Shown piece by piece: positions 10,491 through 21,130 of a DNA stretch of 64,000 bases. The stretch is taken from the NCBI GenBank assembly GCA_036245525.1, contig BTPG01000004.1, forward strand, positions 19,763,709-19,827,708, read 5' to 3'. The number at the start of each line of letters is the position of its first letter. Positions within the stretch are counted from its first letter, which is position 1. Position numbers and translations under genes: made by a program. The stretch is from Semisulcospira habei (taxonomy: Eukaryota > Mollusca > Gastropoda > Semisulcospiridae). The notes under the pieces were generated by a model, which had not been told where the DNA came from, ran no database searches, and worked only from the letters and a program-made list of their open reading frames with translations.

Positions 10491-11868
10491 TGTTACGATT
10501 GTGGTTGTGTTATCCTGTGAGAGCATACATGTGTGATTCGTAGGTAACGATCCGATGTTTATTTGAGCTATCTTGGTTACGATTCACGTGCCTTTTTTGT
10601 TAGGTTTCCTTTTGTTCATGAGTAGAGCCGTTTTCGTTTTGTTAAGTTTAGTCCGGAGCGTGCTAGAAAGGTCGCACTGTCTAGTGGCCTCGTAAGTGTC
10701 ACGTCGGTTAGTTGACATCGCAACATTTTCGCTACTTTTTGTTTTCCTGTGCGCGTGTATTGAGCAGCCTTTATTTTGTTTTGGGAATGTTCTCGTACCT
10801 TTTTGAGCTATCATGGAACGTGGTGATAGGGTTACTATACTTTTATGTGACTTAATTATACGCTAGAATTTAGAGCTGAAGTGAGCAGCCTAGTTTTTGG
10901 TTTTTTTCGGTCTGCTTTTTTAACACAATTTTGACTGCAAATCCTTCCCCCTTTTTAGTAGGTTCTCTCTTAGGGTGCATGGAAATTTGGCTCTAGGTGG
11001 AGGCATGGAATGTATGCCCCTGCAGAAACCACAGTAAATTGTGGTCTTCTTTGCAGGTAAGCAGAAGTTCCTTCTTCCTCCAGTATTGCCGATGGTGTGC
11101 TGAAGAGGTCTCCAAGACTGAAACAGCTGTCCACACCGGCTAAATATCTGGACCCCCCTTGGGGGGACCTAGATTTAAATTTCCATGCACTGAGTGGCTG
11201 GAACAGTGGATATGTGATACGCCCCCCTTCGGGGGGGCTTCCATATGCATTGCTTTCAGTCACTTTCTTAGCGCCCCCTCTCTTTCCTATCTCTTTTTTT
11301 TTTTGGTGTGCTTTGGCCACAGTAGATCTATGATCACTGGTCGATCATGCACACTTCTCTCCCTTGACAGTGCCTTTTCCTACTCACTTGGTAGTTTTTT
11401 CTAGTTTTTGTAGCCTGTTATATTGTTTCTGGAAAGTTTATGTTAATGAGCTTCGGCTGCATGTTTCGTTCTGATTGGTTGAGTTGTATGTTTTCCATAG
11501 ACGATTCTAGATTTTTGTAGTATATATAAGGAGGGCGCTGGGAAAGCCCGGTCGTACATTGTCTTGCTTTGTCATTTGTAAAGACACGTATAGTTTATTG
11601 GGAGAGACGCTGTGTATGAGAAACTTTGTGTCGTAGTGTGGACATAGCAGAAGAGACTTTGTATCAGTAGTTTGTGCATTTGAAAGTGCATTACTGTGTG
11701 GATATCGCATCGCTGAATTAAATATTGTTGGAACTGTTACTCCAGTATTGTCTACATCCTTAAGCCACGTGTGACGGATTGCAGCTGAACGAGGTTTATT
11801 TTAAAGAACTCTACGTGTGTGTGTCTGGTGTGTTTATCATACTTCGACTACAACTCCATCACATAACA
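10491..11868 (+). repeat. Gypsy 3' LTR with insertion
   Basis: It matches the 5' LTR on both sides of a 501-base insert (10900-11400). It ends CATAACA and is followed by the CCATG duplication. Confidence 0.9.
10900..11400. mobile_element. Unclassified insert in the 3' LTR
   Basis: This 501-base block is absent from the 5' LTR. It is flanked by direct copies of CTAGTTTTTG (10890-10899 and 11401-11410), a 10-base target duplication. It has poly-T-like ends and two local hairpins built on runs of C and G (near 11152-11170 and 11221-11242). I see no clear terminal inverted repeat and do not recognise the family. A reverse-oriented retroposon is possible. Confidence 0.7.
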
Positions 11869-11873
11869 CCATG

Positions 11874-12072
11874 TGAACTGTGGTGGGATTTTTTATTTTT
11901 ATTTTTTTTGTAAGTAGAGCTGGACTTCTGTTTGCACAACAGGTTAAAGGGTCTGTAGACCCCCAGGTATAAATTTTAGAGGGTACACAGACCCCCATCC
12001 TAGCATTATAGAGGGTCCGCAGATTTATTTAAGAAAAACTGCATCATCTGTAGGTTCCTTAAAATAAATTAT
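11874..12072. other. Intron sequence, no gene seen
   Basis: T-rich intron DNA. Two short blocks around 11955-12015 share an AGACCCCC motif with each other and with 5285-5320, perhaps a decayed hairpin repeat. Confidence 0.4.
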
Positions 12073-12857
12073 CCACACCCGGGTCTGCCCTGGGGGACTT
12101 GGGTGGGGTTAACTACATTTTAGTTCCCAGGGTCACCCTGGTCAGCCCCACAGGGTGTGTTTTTTCCCTATATTCTGGGGCATGTGTTTCTGTCTACCCT
12201 TGGTCCATTCACCTGTACCCCCACCCGGGTCTGCCCTGGGGGACTTGGGTGGGGTTAGGTATTTTTTAGTTCCCAGGGTCACCCTGGTCAGCCCCACAGG
12301 GTGGGGTTTTCTCTCTATTCTGGGGCATGTGTTTCTGTCTACCCGAGGTCCATTCACCTGTATTTGCCTTTTTTAAACTCTCCCTACTGTCTGCACTGCC
12401 TGTAGCTCTTGATATTGGATGTGTGTTGCTAAATGGTCTTAGCTTTATTTAGGCCCCATGTGTTAGGTTTATTTAATGTGTTTGACCGGCTGGCGACATA
12501 CATTCAATGTTCTGTTTAGTTGGTTGTTTTTTTTCACAAGCAGTGCAGGCACGTCCTGAGAAAGCCTTGTTGCTGTCGGGACGTTAAGCAATGTACAATC
12601 AATCCATTCACCTGTATTTGTCTTTTTAAACCAACTGTCTGCACTGCCTGTAGCTCTTTATATGGGATGTGTGTTGCTAAATGGTCTTAGCTTTATTTAG
12701 GCCCCATGGCGTAGGTTTATTTAACGTATTGGACCGGCTGGCGACATACATTCAATATTCTGTTTGCTTTTTGTTTTTTCATAAGCAGTGCAGGCACATC
12801 CTGAGAAAGCCTTGTTGCTGTCGGGACGATAAACAATGTACAATCAATCAATCATTA
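12073..12857 (+). mobile_element. SINE-B group: partial, full and partial units
   Basis: Three pieces of one family lie head to tail: a 5' part (12073-12218), a full unit (about 12219-12602) and a 3' part (about 12603-12857). The unit starts CCACCCGGGTCTGCCCTGGG and ends GTCGGGACGTTAAGCAATG plus a tail of CAAT/ATCA repeats. The same unit occurs in the LINE at 31102 and 31537 with target duplications, and reversed near 57431-58150. I call it a SINE from its size, tail and duplications; I did not find a sure internal promoter. It is in the PSMD8 intron. Confidence 0.75.
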
Positions 12858-14278
12858 AAATAAATAATCTCATTTCGCTCTCGTCCTCTTTAAATGTGTT
12901 GTGACAGTGTGTGGGTGTCCTTTCCATGATCTGATTCTTTAACTGGTGAGCTATCGCGCAAAAGCCTGTCTCCCTCGCTCTCTCACACACAGAAAAACAT
13001 ATATCTCAATATTTATTTATTTATATGATCGTTTGATAATGTATTGTAACAGAGAATATAGCGTTTTCTGCTGAACGTGGCAGATTGACAATCAAAGTGT
13101 GACTTGTCTCTGTGTGTGTGTATTTGTGTGTGTGTGTGTATTTGTGTGTGTGTGTGTGTGTGTGTGTAAACTGATGTACTTCAAAGTTTGTTTCAACCCG
13201 TTTAACCACTCAGAAAGACGTGTTTCTCCAATTTTTGCCTAATAACTGTGTACCAGAAGATGGATCGACCACGATTAAAAAAAACTGACAAACTTATTTC
13301 TGTTAACATTTCTGGACTTGCTTTTTGACTTTGCCTCAGTGCTCATTGCGCATGCCATTCGAGTGCCGTCGTGCTTTAGCCATGGAAATACACTCAGCAC
13401 AGCCATGGACTCTGTGACTGTGTCGTAGCGGCAGTGCCACACACGGGTAGCATTTCAGGTACTGTCGCTTGTCGATGCAATGGCGATGTCGAAGTGCAAC
13501 TTTCTTCTTAGCGATTATCAAGATCAGACGGTGCCGGATTGAAGAATCCGAAGCATTCCAGCTCTTCCTTTGCTTTTTATCCGCCATGTACAACTTCGTT
13601 CTAGATCGAAAGCGAAACGCACGATGCCGTATCCCATAATAGTATTACGGTGATGTCACAGCAAGTAACGCGTTCAACATGTAGCGCGCACTTTGTAATA
13701 ACATGCTGACACCAAACATAAACTAACAGTTTGCCCGCCCTTTTACACTCGCACGGACCCCGGCGTCGGGTCGATTCTGAACGCAGCCGCGACTGAGCGA
13801 GCGTCACTAAAAATAGAACGACTGTCACCGACCTCTGTTATGGTACGCACAGTTTGAGTGACGTGTTCGGCTACTGCCGCAAAGTGATGTTAGAGGCGGC
13901 TCGCGGTGGCAGCTCACGCGCCGGCGTACCTGATGTTCGGCTGACGGTTGGCCGTTGGATTGGAAAACGCACGAGCGCACTCGCATTTGGCGAGTGGGTA
14001 TTTTTTTTTACTCGCCAAAAAAAAAATTCACTCGCCATGGTGAGTAAATTACTCGCCATTTTTAGGGCTGGTGCATCAAATGGTATGCAAACATTACAAT
14101 AAAACATAATACACGCAATGAAACAGCCACTCATTACGTGCATGTAGCACGACTGATTTTGCTGGTATATTACTAGGTAGTACAGTGTTTTAGAGTTTTG
14201 TAGGTAACCGAGAACGTCGTCGGTTGTGATCTCAGGACGGAAAGCCAACTTTACTTTTCTTCTTCCTCGAACACTCTT
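12858..14278. other. Intron sequence with GT microsatellite, no gene seen
   Basis: PSMD8 intron DNA. A GT-rich microsatellite occupies about 13108-13167. At 13985-14065 the motif ACTCGCC recurs in both orientations around T and A runs. Open frames near 13336-13828 on the - strand show no family I know. Confidence 0.5.
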
Positions 14279-14569
14279 TTATATGGACAGCCCGGTTTCC
14301 TCTATAAATGCTGCCGTGCGCCGCAGGTCCTCCAGGCCTCCATAGAGCTTGCGGGACACCTCTGTCTCTTCCGGCCAATGTCTCCATCTGAGGGTTGTGA
14401 ACGTGGGGCAGGTCTGTAGCACATGGTCTGTTGTCATGCTACCAGAGTTGCATGGGCACTGGTCTGACTGGCCAATTCCAAACTTGGTGTGGAGATGCCA
14501 GTTCAGTTTGTTATGGCCGGTGCGTAGTCGGAAGATAACTACCTGCTCCGGTCTGGTCAGTAGGTGATA
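14279..14569 (-). pseudogene. C-terminal fragment of a non-LTR retrotransposon ORF2
   Basis: Read on the - strand this gives about 96 codons ending in TAA. It contains the segment VIFRLRTGHNKLNWHLH, a CX1C...H...C cluster (CPCNSG, then DHVLQTCP) and SRKLYGGLEDLRRT. This is the usual C-terminal tail of jockey-like LINE polyproteins, after RNase H or RT. Nothing upstream of it on the - strand continues the element, so it is a dead fragment in the PSMD8 intron. Confidence 0.75.
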
Positions 14570-14892
14570 GCCATAACTTTACTTTTAATCTGTGTTGTAC
14601 ATTTGGCTAGGATTATCCTTTTTATGTGTTGTGCTACTTTCAATAACAGCTTACGGTGATTTATAGCATAATGCAGTCTACTTTGATCTGCGCTATATCA
14701 GTGTTTCTTTGATACCCCACCAATCAGGCCGCCAAAAGCCTGTGACCATCAGAGCATGTACCTGGTCTGCTCTGACCAACGGGATGTACTATCAGCCGTA
14801 CTTGATGTGTCACTGGAGGTCTGATTCGAAACCAACCTTCAGTCGTATAGAATGAAGGTTTGACGTTGTGTAGTATATATATATATGACGTT
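14570..14892. other. Intron sequence, nothing recognised
   Basis: No coding, repeat or RNA signal beyond a short TATATA stretch at 14872-14886. Confidence 0.4.
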
Positions 14893-15064
14893 CAGGAGAA
14901 AAAACAGAGATGCCGCCGCTCAGAACCCTGGCCATACCTTCCCCTGCAGCCACTGCGGTCGAACCTGCCTGTCTCGGATTGGCCTCCGCAGCCATGAACA
15001 AGCCTGCAGACGTCGTGGGCAACTCCTATAAAATCTTCGTTCGCGAAGTCAAGCCAAGCAGCAG
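14893..15064 (+). pseudogene. 3' end fragment of a non-LTR retrotransposon (zinc-finger tail)
   Basis: The + strand encodes RRKNRDAAAQNPGHTFPCS followed by HCGRTCLSRIGLRSHEQAC and a stop. It is the same C-terminal zinc finger as the larger - strand fragment at 54375-54880, so both derive from one LINE family. The match continues about 20 bases past the stop into the 3' UTR. Confidence 0.8.
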
Positions 15065-16076
15065 TATATATATTGACAGAGGGCAGTTTGTGCACACTGT
15101 TGCGCACGTACATGTTACACTCTTTGTGCTCATGTGTGTGTGTGAGAGAGAACTGTACTTCACATTGTTTTCCCAACTGTATTTTTTTTCTTTACAGAAG
15201 TGAAATACCAAATCCAATATAATGCCACAGATTGTACGAGCCGGTTATGTTAACCATCAGCAACATCTACATAAACGTATGGAGATGATTTTATTGAAAC
15301 TACATACATTTTGATGAGCCACTGTGGTTTTAGGAGACTCTATGCTTCTTGTCCTCTTATCCCTCCATCACAATGCTTTCTTTCAGTGCGCGTCACCCTC
15401 TTAGTCACGTACCTAAACCCCAGCATCTTCCTCGGTCTGATGTTTTACATGCACCCAATCACTGAAGGCATGATTCCTATGAGACCCTGTTCCTGAATAA
15501 GCATGTTGAGATAATGTGCGGCTTCTGTTTCCGGTTTAGGTCCATTAATGACACAAAGCTGACTTATAACAGCAAAAGGCATAGATTCTCATGCGGTTCT
15601 CTTTTGCCCCTGTTGCCGTAGGTGTCATGAGAATCTGTGCTGTTCTAATCCCCCCCCCCCCCCCCCCATATTAATGACTTGATTGTGTGTGTACTCTCCT
15701 TGAGACTTCAAGCAAGGGTGACACATAGCATTGAGAGTCATAGATACACGTGACCCCGCCCGCATGGCTTAAGGGGCCCTAATAATTTATACACCTTTCA
15801 GAAAAACTATGTATCTGTGCCTCTTGCTGCAGGGATCTTTCTTTTTTCTATCAAACTTGAGGCTTACATGTGGCACTGATTCTCATACTCATAGGCTATA
15901 TAATTCATGTGTTTCTGATGCTGCAGGGCCCAATGATAATCTGTACTTCCTACAGGGTTTTGTTGTGAAAACATCAGGCGGCAGGGCGGGAAAAGGAGAG
16001 GCAAATGCGGCAGACAAAATCAAGCGGTGGCAGACAACATTGCCGCCCCGCTGAAACATGCTAGCTAGGGGTCTGG
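15065..16076. other. Intron sequence, no gene seen
   Basis: It holds a poly-C run (about 15650-15667) and a decayed TT-2-like hairpin around 15575-15640. Otherwise nothing is recognised. Confidence 0.4.
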
Positions 16077-16142
16077 TTCATGAGGATCTATACCTCTTGC
16101 AGTTGGCTGGTGTTCTGATTTTCTTGGTTCTGAACAGGTTAA
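16077..16142. repeat. TT-2 right half
   Basis: It contains the TT-2 right arm GAGGATCTATACCTCTTGCA and runs to TTAA at 16139-16142. The left arm is missing. Confidence 0.55.
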
Positions 16143-16390
16143 CTACAACACATTTTCTAGTGTGGTGAAAGATGTAGAAAATTATTGTAATACTAATATA
16201 ACTGAAATACTGACTCTTACTTACCACTTTTAAAAAATTCAGCCATCACCAAAACACCTTTAATAAAATTACATTTTGTAATTTTTTTTTTTTTGGTGAC
16301 TTATTTTTTGTTTTTGTGATAGTAAATGTATGCATTGCAACTCGCTTGTTTATCTCTGTATGTTAATCCTTGGCTGTATTGTAACTTCAG

Positions 16391-16489
16391 GAGCTCGAGT
16401 TGCTGCCAGTGAAAGAGCTGCAGACCAACATCTACATCAAGCACCCAGTGTCCATGGAACAGTACCTAATGGAGGGCAGTTATAACAAG
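16391..16489 (+). CDS. PSMD8: PSMD8 (Rpn12) exon
   Basis: 33 codons in phase 0 on both sides, bounded by acceptor CTTCAG and donor GTTTGG. The peptide reads [20 protein letters not shown] and continues [13 protein letters not shown], the most conserved segment of PSMD8 across animals. It belongs to the helical repeat/PCI part of the lid subunit. It follows exon 5006-5099 after a repeat-filled intron of 11.3 kb. Confidence 0.97.
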
Positions 16490-16552
16490 GTTTGGGTCAT
16501 TACCCACAGCTAGCGTATATTAAGGCTTGAAGCATTGCAGCAGGAGATGGCA

Positions 16553-16593
16553 TGACCATGATAGTTCAAGGGTGGTGCCGGTATAGCTTGGCG
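16553..16593. repeat. TT-1 left arm only
   Basis: CCATGATAGTTCAAGGGTGG and GCCGGTATAGCTTGGCGATG match the left TT-1 arm; the right arm is absent. It lies 64 bases after a PSMD8 exon. Confidence 0.5.
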
Positions 16594-16787
16594 ATGAGAA
16601 TTTGGGTTATAATAAACTTTATTGCTATGCATAAACATTAGGAACTTTTTGTGGCATGTGAATGTGCATCCATTGTCAACACAAAAAACAAACATCACAG
16701 TCAAACTTACTCCAACATACCAAATCACATACAGCAGCTGTCATTCCACTGTCTGTATTTACTGCAAACCTCTCCCCCACCCCACCC

Positions 16788-16835
16788 CCCCACCCCCCCC
16801 CCCCCACACACACACACACATACACACACAAACAT

Positions 16836-16880
<45 letters not shown>
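16788..16880. repeat. Poly-C and CA microsatellite
   Basis: A C-rich run leads into about 70 bases of CA repeats in the PSMD8 intron. Frames through it are repeat artefacts. Confidence 0.9.
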
Positions 16881-16881
<1 letters not shown>

Positions 16882-17020
16882 CTAACTCTAAGATAATAAA
16901 AAATAGAAAGAATAATAATAATTAAACTCACCTGTCATGTACCCAAACAAATGCTTCAACCATCTACCATCAGCAGTGGTGCTTCAGCCTTGAAACTTGA
17001 CACAAGTAGACAAAATGACC

Positions 17021-17095
17021 AGACAATGATAGTTCAGTGATAGTTTTAGAATGGTTTGGTGCCTCTGGCGCTACCTTTGAACTATCCTTTGTCAG
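17021..17095. repeat. TT-1 hairpin, decayed
   Basis: ATGATAGTTCAG at the left and TTGAACTATC at the right keep the TT-1 arm ends; the middle is diverged. Confidence 0.45.
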
Positions 17096-17456
17096 TCGTT
17101 CTTTCTTCTGAACTTATATTTAGTCTTTAATGGACAAATTCCAGCTGTAGGTCCCAAGCTATTCTGGTAGCATCCTTTTTTTTTTATCATTGTTGTTCTG
17201 GGGACAGTTTACTGTTATGTAATCTGGCAGACAAATCCTAATTTTTTTTAGAGCTCAAATTGACAGTGTCCCATGAACATGTTTTGCATGTTTTGGTTTG
17301 AGTTTTTGGGTGGTCTTATCATGTTGGAGACCACACATATTTTCCTTGTTTGGTTGGTGGTTGTATGAAAACTCATTTAGGAAAATGCAAGCTGAAAAAA
17401 AACCCATTTAGTCTCACGGGCGCATTTTGACTGTGTACCAATTGCGGGATATATAT

Positions 17457-17548
17457 TGACCGTGATAATCAAGGGTAGTGCTGGATTAGCTTGGTGCTTG
17501 AAGGTGCCAACCTAATCTGGCACTACCCTTGAATTATCGTGGTCGATC
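17457..17548. repeat. TT-1 hairpin in PSMD8 intron
   Basis: The arms carry GATTAGCTTGG and its complement CCAACCTAATC with one mismatch. The outer arms are GACCGTGATAA and TTATCGTGGTC. Confidence 0.75.
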
Positions 17549-17691
17549 TATCTCCTGCTCTATGGTGTTGGGGCTATATAGATTAAGTTGTATTTGTAAT
17601 TCAAATAGCTAGCCAATGGTTTCCAAAACGTGGACCATAGAAGAAGAAAAGCAGTTTTCACTGATCTACTGCATTGTTTCTCTGCATTTAG

Positions 17692-17765
17692 GTTTTCTTA
17701 GCACGTGGAAATGTTCCAGCTGACAACTACAACTTCTTCATTGACATTCTTCTCAACACAATCAG
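17692..17765 (+). CDS. PSMD8: PSMD8 (Rpn12) exon
   Basis: 24 codons plus two bases of a split Arg codon. The peptide reads VFLARGNVPADNYNFFIDIL then LNTI, a conserved PSMD8 segment. The acceptor is TGCATTTAG; the donor is CAG|GTAAGT. The split codon AG|G is completed by the first base of the next exon, only 261 bases downstream. Confidence 0.97.
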
Positions 17766-18026
17766 GTAAGTTAATGTTGACAAGATTCATAGAACTTGCT
17801 TGTGTCATTGAACTTTTCTTCCCATTAACCGAAAAGTCTTGGAATTTGACAAGATTGGAGGTGTTTCTCATCAATTTGAAGCAAACATTTTGACCAGCAA
17901 TTCTTTCTTTCATGCCGGGAAGTATGTGTTACTTGCCTCCGGGAATATTGTATAGGGCAGTTGCTTAGCAAATGCCGGCCTATGGGTCCATACTTAGGTT
18001 AGTGAGTAAATTATCTCTGTCAACAG

Positions 18027-18138
18027 GGATGAGATTGCTGGTTGCATCGACAAAGCTTACTCCAAAATTGCTCTCAGCGAGGCAGCACGGATGCTGTTTT
18101 TCGACTCACAGAAGCCAATGTCAGAATATGCACAAAAG
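18027..18138 (+). CDS. PSMD8: PSMD8 (Rpn12) exon
   Basis: One base closing the split Arg codon plus 37 codons, including DEIAGCIDKAYSKIALSEAA and RMLFFDSQKPMSEYAQK. This corresponds to the PCI/winged-helix region near the C-terminus. The acceptor is CAACAG and the donor is AAG|GTAAAA. It ends in phase 0, matching the last exon. The following intron is 8.1 kb because of DIRS copy 2. Confidence 0.97.
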
Positions 18139-18316
18139 GTAAAACTTTCCTCCTGCATCTCTCTCTTTTTTGTCTTTGTTGCATATGGACACAAGTAGCA
18201 TGTTTGACTTTGACTTCAGTGTTTGGAATACACAGCAGTCGAAAGGTTTAATACGTCAAGCCCAAAAGTGAAATTCCCATTTTCTTTGCAGAGTGTGTTT
18301 ACTTTCAGGAGATACA

Positions 18317-18415
18317 TCAACCATGGTTGTTCCAGGGTGGTGCCAGAATAGCTTAGCATCTAGATGTGCCAACTCCAAGCTATTCTGACACCACCCTTGA
18401 ACTACCATGATCGAT
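18317..18415. repeat. TT-1 hairpin in PSMD8 intron
   Basis: The variant arms GGGTGGTGCCAGAATAGC and GCTATTCTGACACCACCC pair with one mismatch; the loop is enlarged. Confidence 0.7.
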
Positions 18416-18510
18416 ACAGATCTTGTAGTTTGACACTGTCAGGGCAGAGTGGGTTCGATCATCAGCTGTGACTGAGTTGGGGTGATATCGACAGCTACAC
18501 TAGCAATAGG

Positions 18511-18568
18511 TATGGTTTCTCATGAGCCATGGAAGCAGCAGGGGCTCATGAGAATCTATGCCTCTTGA
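18511..18568. repeat. TT-2 core, shortened
   Basis: CTCATGAGCC and GGGGCTCATGAGAATCTATG flank a short centre. It is a TT-2 relative in the PSMD8 intron. Confidence 0.5.
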
Positions 18569-19048
18569 AGATGGAAGGAGTTGGCTGCAGAAATAAACAT
18601 AATTATATTTGTGTGTATATGATTGATAATGGGTTGTACCACTGCAGTAGATAGAACATGAAAATGTTTTTTGCTGATGCATGTGGCAGGCAGGAATCTG
18701 CTTTCCAGTCCCTACAGCAGCTGTGAGTCTAGCGCAACTTGGTATCGTTGAAGGCCACTGCCAAGTGCTTATTGGGACTCAGACATAATAATTGGCATGA
18801 TAAACCTGAGTGTCAGAAAAATTTTTTATGGGACTTTCAAGTGTGTTATCATTAGCTTTTCATTATGTTACCTGTAACTGTCTTGGACTTGTAGCCGTTG
18901 GTAAACTGTACCAGTGGCTGCATACAAGGTTAGAACACACGTTAACACCTTTCCTACCACTGTACATATATTTTGTTTCCTGAAATCTATATTCATTCAT
19001 CAACCAAGAGCCACAGCTGTATGAGGGATATGGATACAAATTGGTTTC

Positions 19049-19095
19049 AGCAAGAATCATAGGGATCTGTACCTCTTGCGGTTGGGTTGTGTTAA
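19049..19095. repeat. TT-2 right half abutting TT-1
   Basis: It has the right arm GGATCTGTACCTCTTGCGG and ends in a TTAA at 19092-19095 that is also the start of the next element. Confidence 0.5.
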
Positions 19096-19304
19096 CCCAT
19101 TCAGCCCTGACGCACTACAGCAGGTTATGGGTCGACCATGATAATTCAAGGGCAGTGCCAGATTAGCTTGGCGCTGACAGGCGCCAAGCTAATCTGGCAC
19201 TGCCCTTGAATTATCATGGTCGATTCATCTCCTGCAACAGGTGCATAGTCGTTAGATGACGCCTCCAAAATTTGGGAAATACGTGCGCCGGGCTGAATGA
19301 GTTA
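19092..19304. mobile_element. TT-1 element (AGCCC-ended), cut short by the DIRS end
   Basis: It opens TTAACCCATTCAGCCCTGAC and closes CGGGCTGAATGAGTTA. The core 19131-19225 is a near-perfect hairpin (GGGCAGTGCCAGATTAGC against GCTAATCTGGCACTGCCC). The right TTAA reads TTAC, two bases before the DIRS left end. Confidence 0.8.
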
Positions 19305-19306
19305 CG

Positions 19307-19508
19307 TTTGTTTTCTCAAAACACATTACCGATGGTATTACACTTAGGAAATGGCTCTTAGCTGGCCTAATTTTAGCCAAATTTTGGTTGTGTCCGTATA
19401 AGGGGGTGTTGGCAGGAGTGGGGCGCCATAGACCATGCCAAACCCAAATAGCCTCCCCTTACTCACATCCGGTACAAGATTACCCAGCATACCCCAGTTT
19501 TAGTTCTT
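19307..19508 (+). repeat. DIRS left terminal repeat, copy 2
   Basis: It starts TTTGTTTTCTCAAAACACA and is inverted relative to 25927-26150 over about 190 bases, ending near TTAGTTCTTAGC. Confidence 0.88.
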
Positions 19509-20237
19509 AGCTGGCAGAAGTAGGTTGTGTCTGTTCGAGCTCCGCTTTGGTTCTTGGCCGGTCGTTTCGACCTTGACTGTTAGTTCGTTGGGACTTGAAC
19601 TGTGGAGATGGTGGCGTGACTGGGGGTAGTAGTGCTCACGCTGTGCCGCCTCGTCGACCTGTGTGTTCTACGGGCCTACGGCTTGTACCATGGAGACTGT
19701 GACTGGCGGCTTCCGGACGCTGCTTCGGCCTGCGCTCCGAACCGGTCGGGCTGTGTGGCGTGCTGTTACGATATGGTGATACGTGGGTTTGCTCCTTTTT
19801 TCCGCCATGGCCAGGTAATATCTCGGTGAATGCCCTCGACCGGCGCCCTTGGGTGGGAAGGAGCGCCGAGCGTCGGCACGCGCTGTACACTCGTTTGATT
19901 CGCCTACATATTCAATTATGTCCGATTCGCCAGCGCGCGCGCGTTGTTATTGCGTGACCTTAGAGGCCACGCTCGCTCTTTCATCTTGTACCCTCTTGTT
20001 GCAGTAACTAGGCTCGGATCGGCACGATGTGTGGCGACTTTCAGGGCCCCTCGGACGAGCATGCGGAGGGCCTTCCCTGAGCAGGAGGCGAGTCTACCCG
20101 CACTGGTGAGGTTCCGCCTCATGACTGGAAGAGAGATGGTTAACGCTGGGGGGCTTACCTCCGTTTGCGTCCTACTCTATCAGAGGTCGGCCGACAGTGA
20201 TGTCCAAGCTAACAAGGAGGGACCCACGTCAGGAACA

Positions 20238-21130
20238 GGGACTTCGTTGTCCCGCACAGAGATAGGGACTTCGTTGTCCCGCAGAGAACGTTCGACGTCT
20301 CAAGTCAGAAACAGGGACTTCGTTGTCCCGCACAGAGATAGGGACTTCGTTGTCCCGCAGAGAACGTACGACGCCTCAAGTCAGAAACAGGGACTTCGTT
20401 GACCCGCACAGAGATAGGGACTTCGTTGTCCCGCAGAGAGCGTACGACGCCTCAAGGCAGGAACAGGGACTTCGTGGTCACGCACAGAGATAGGGACTTC
20501 GTTGTCCCGCAAAGAGCGTACGACGCCTCAAGTCAGGAACAGGGGCTTCGTTGTCCCGCACAGAGATAGGGACTTCGTTGTCCCGCAGAGAGCGTACGAC
20601 GCCTATCCGAGATCGCCGGGCATTGATGTCCGAGTTTACAAGGTGCGACCCAAGTCAGCAGCAGGGACTTCGTTGTCCCGCAGAGAGCGTACGACGCCTA
20701 TCAGAGACCGCCGGGCATTGATGTCCGAGATGAACAAGGTGGGTCCCAAGTCAGAGGCAGGGACTTCGTTGTCCCGCAGAGAGCGTACGTTGCCTATCAG
20801 AGATCGTCGGACACTGATATCAGAGTGTAACAAGGCGAAACCCAGGTCCGAAGCAGGGACTTCGTGATCCCACAGAGAGCGTACCACGCCTATCAGATCC
20901 CCGGGCAGTGACACCTGGCAGGGACAAGCTGGGACCCAAGTCAGAGCAGTGGCTTTGTTTCCCCACAGAGAGCGTACCACGCCTATCAGATACCGGGCAG
21001 AGACGCCTGACAGCCACGAGGTCGGACCCAGGGCACAAGCAGTGGCCTTACTGTCCCACAGAGAGCGTGCGACGCCTATCGGAGATCGTGGCCACGGAAG
21101 CAGTGGCTTGGTTGCCACTTCCCTCATACG
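20238..21130 (+). repeat. Minisatellite in DIRS 5' region
   Basis: The motif GGGACTTCGTTGTCCCGCA recurs at about 20238, 20264, 20313, 20339, 20389 and 20415. This is a unit of about 75 bases holding two copies of the motif. From about 20600 it becomes a longer unit of about 95 bases with GAGAGCGTACGACGCCTATC. The motif itself is a small inverted repeat (GGGAC...GTCCC). Part of the array is in copy 1 (about 205-400) in a worn form. Long frames on both strands here are products of the repeat. Confidence 0.8.

Larger units (their letters stand above)
5864..11868 (+). mobile_element. Gypsy-type LTR retrotransposon lacking integrase
   Basis: Two long terminal repeats (5864-6730 and 10491-11868) start TGTTACG and end CGTAACA or CATAACA. 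They are flanked by the perfect 5-base duplication CCATG (5859-5863 and 11869-11873). A polypurine tract precedes the 3' LTR. The interior encodes Gag with a zinc knuckle, an aspartic protease, reverse transcriptase and RNase H, in that order. No integrase follows RNase H: the frame stops at 10065, only 425 bases before the LTR. I see about ten substitutions between the LTRs over roughly 865 alignable bases, so insertion was recent. It sits in the PSMD8 intron in sense orientation. The 3' LTR carries a 501-base insert. Confidence 0.93.

Noticed and set aside
5864..11868. Endogenous retrovirus with an envelope gene
   Set aside because: There is no envelope frame; the interior stops after RNase H. 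It is a gypsy-type retrotransposon.
13336..13828. Basic, Arg/His-rich - strand frames as a host gene
   Set aside because: There is no recognisable domain, splice structure or codon bias difference; they lie in a PSMD8 intron and are probably chance.
14910..15203. 97-residue + strand frame starting MPPLRTLAIPSPAA
   Set aside because: It is the wrong frame over the LINE zinc-finger tail at 14893-15064.
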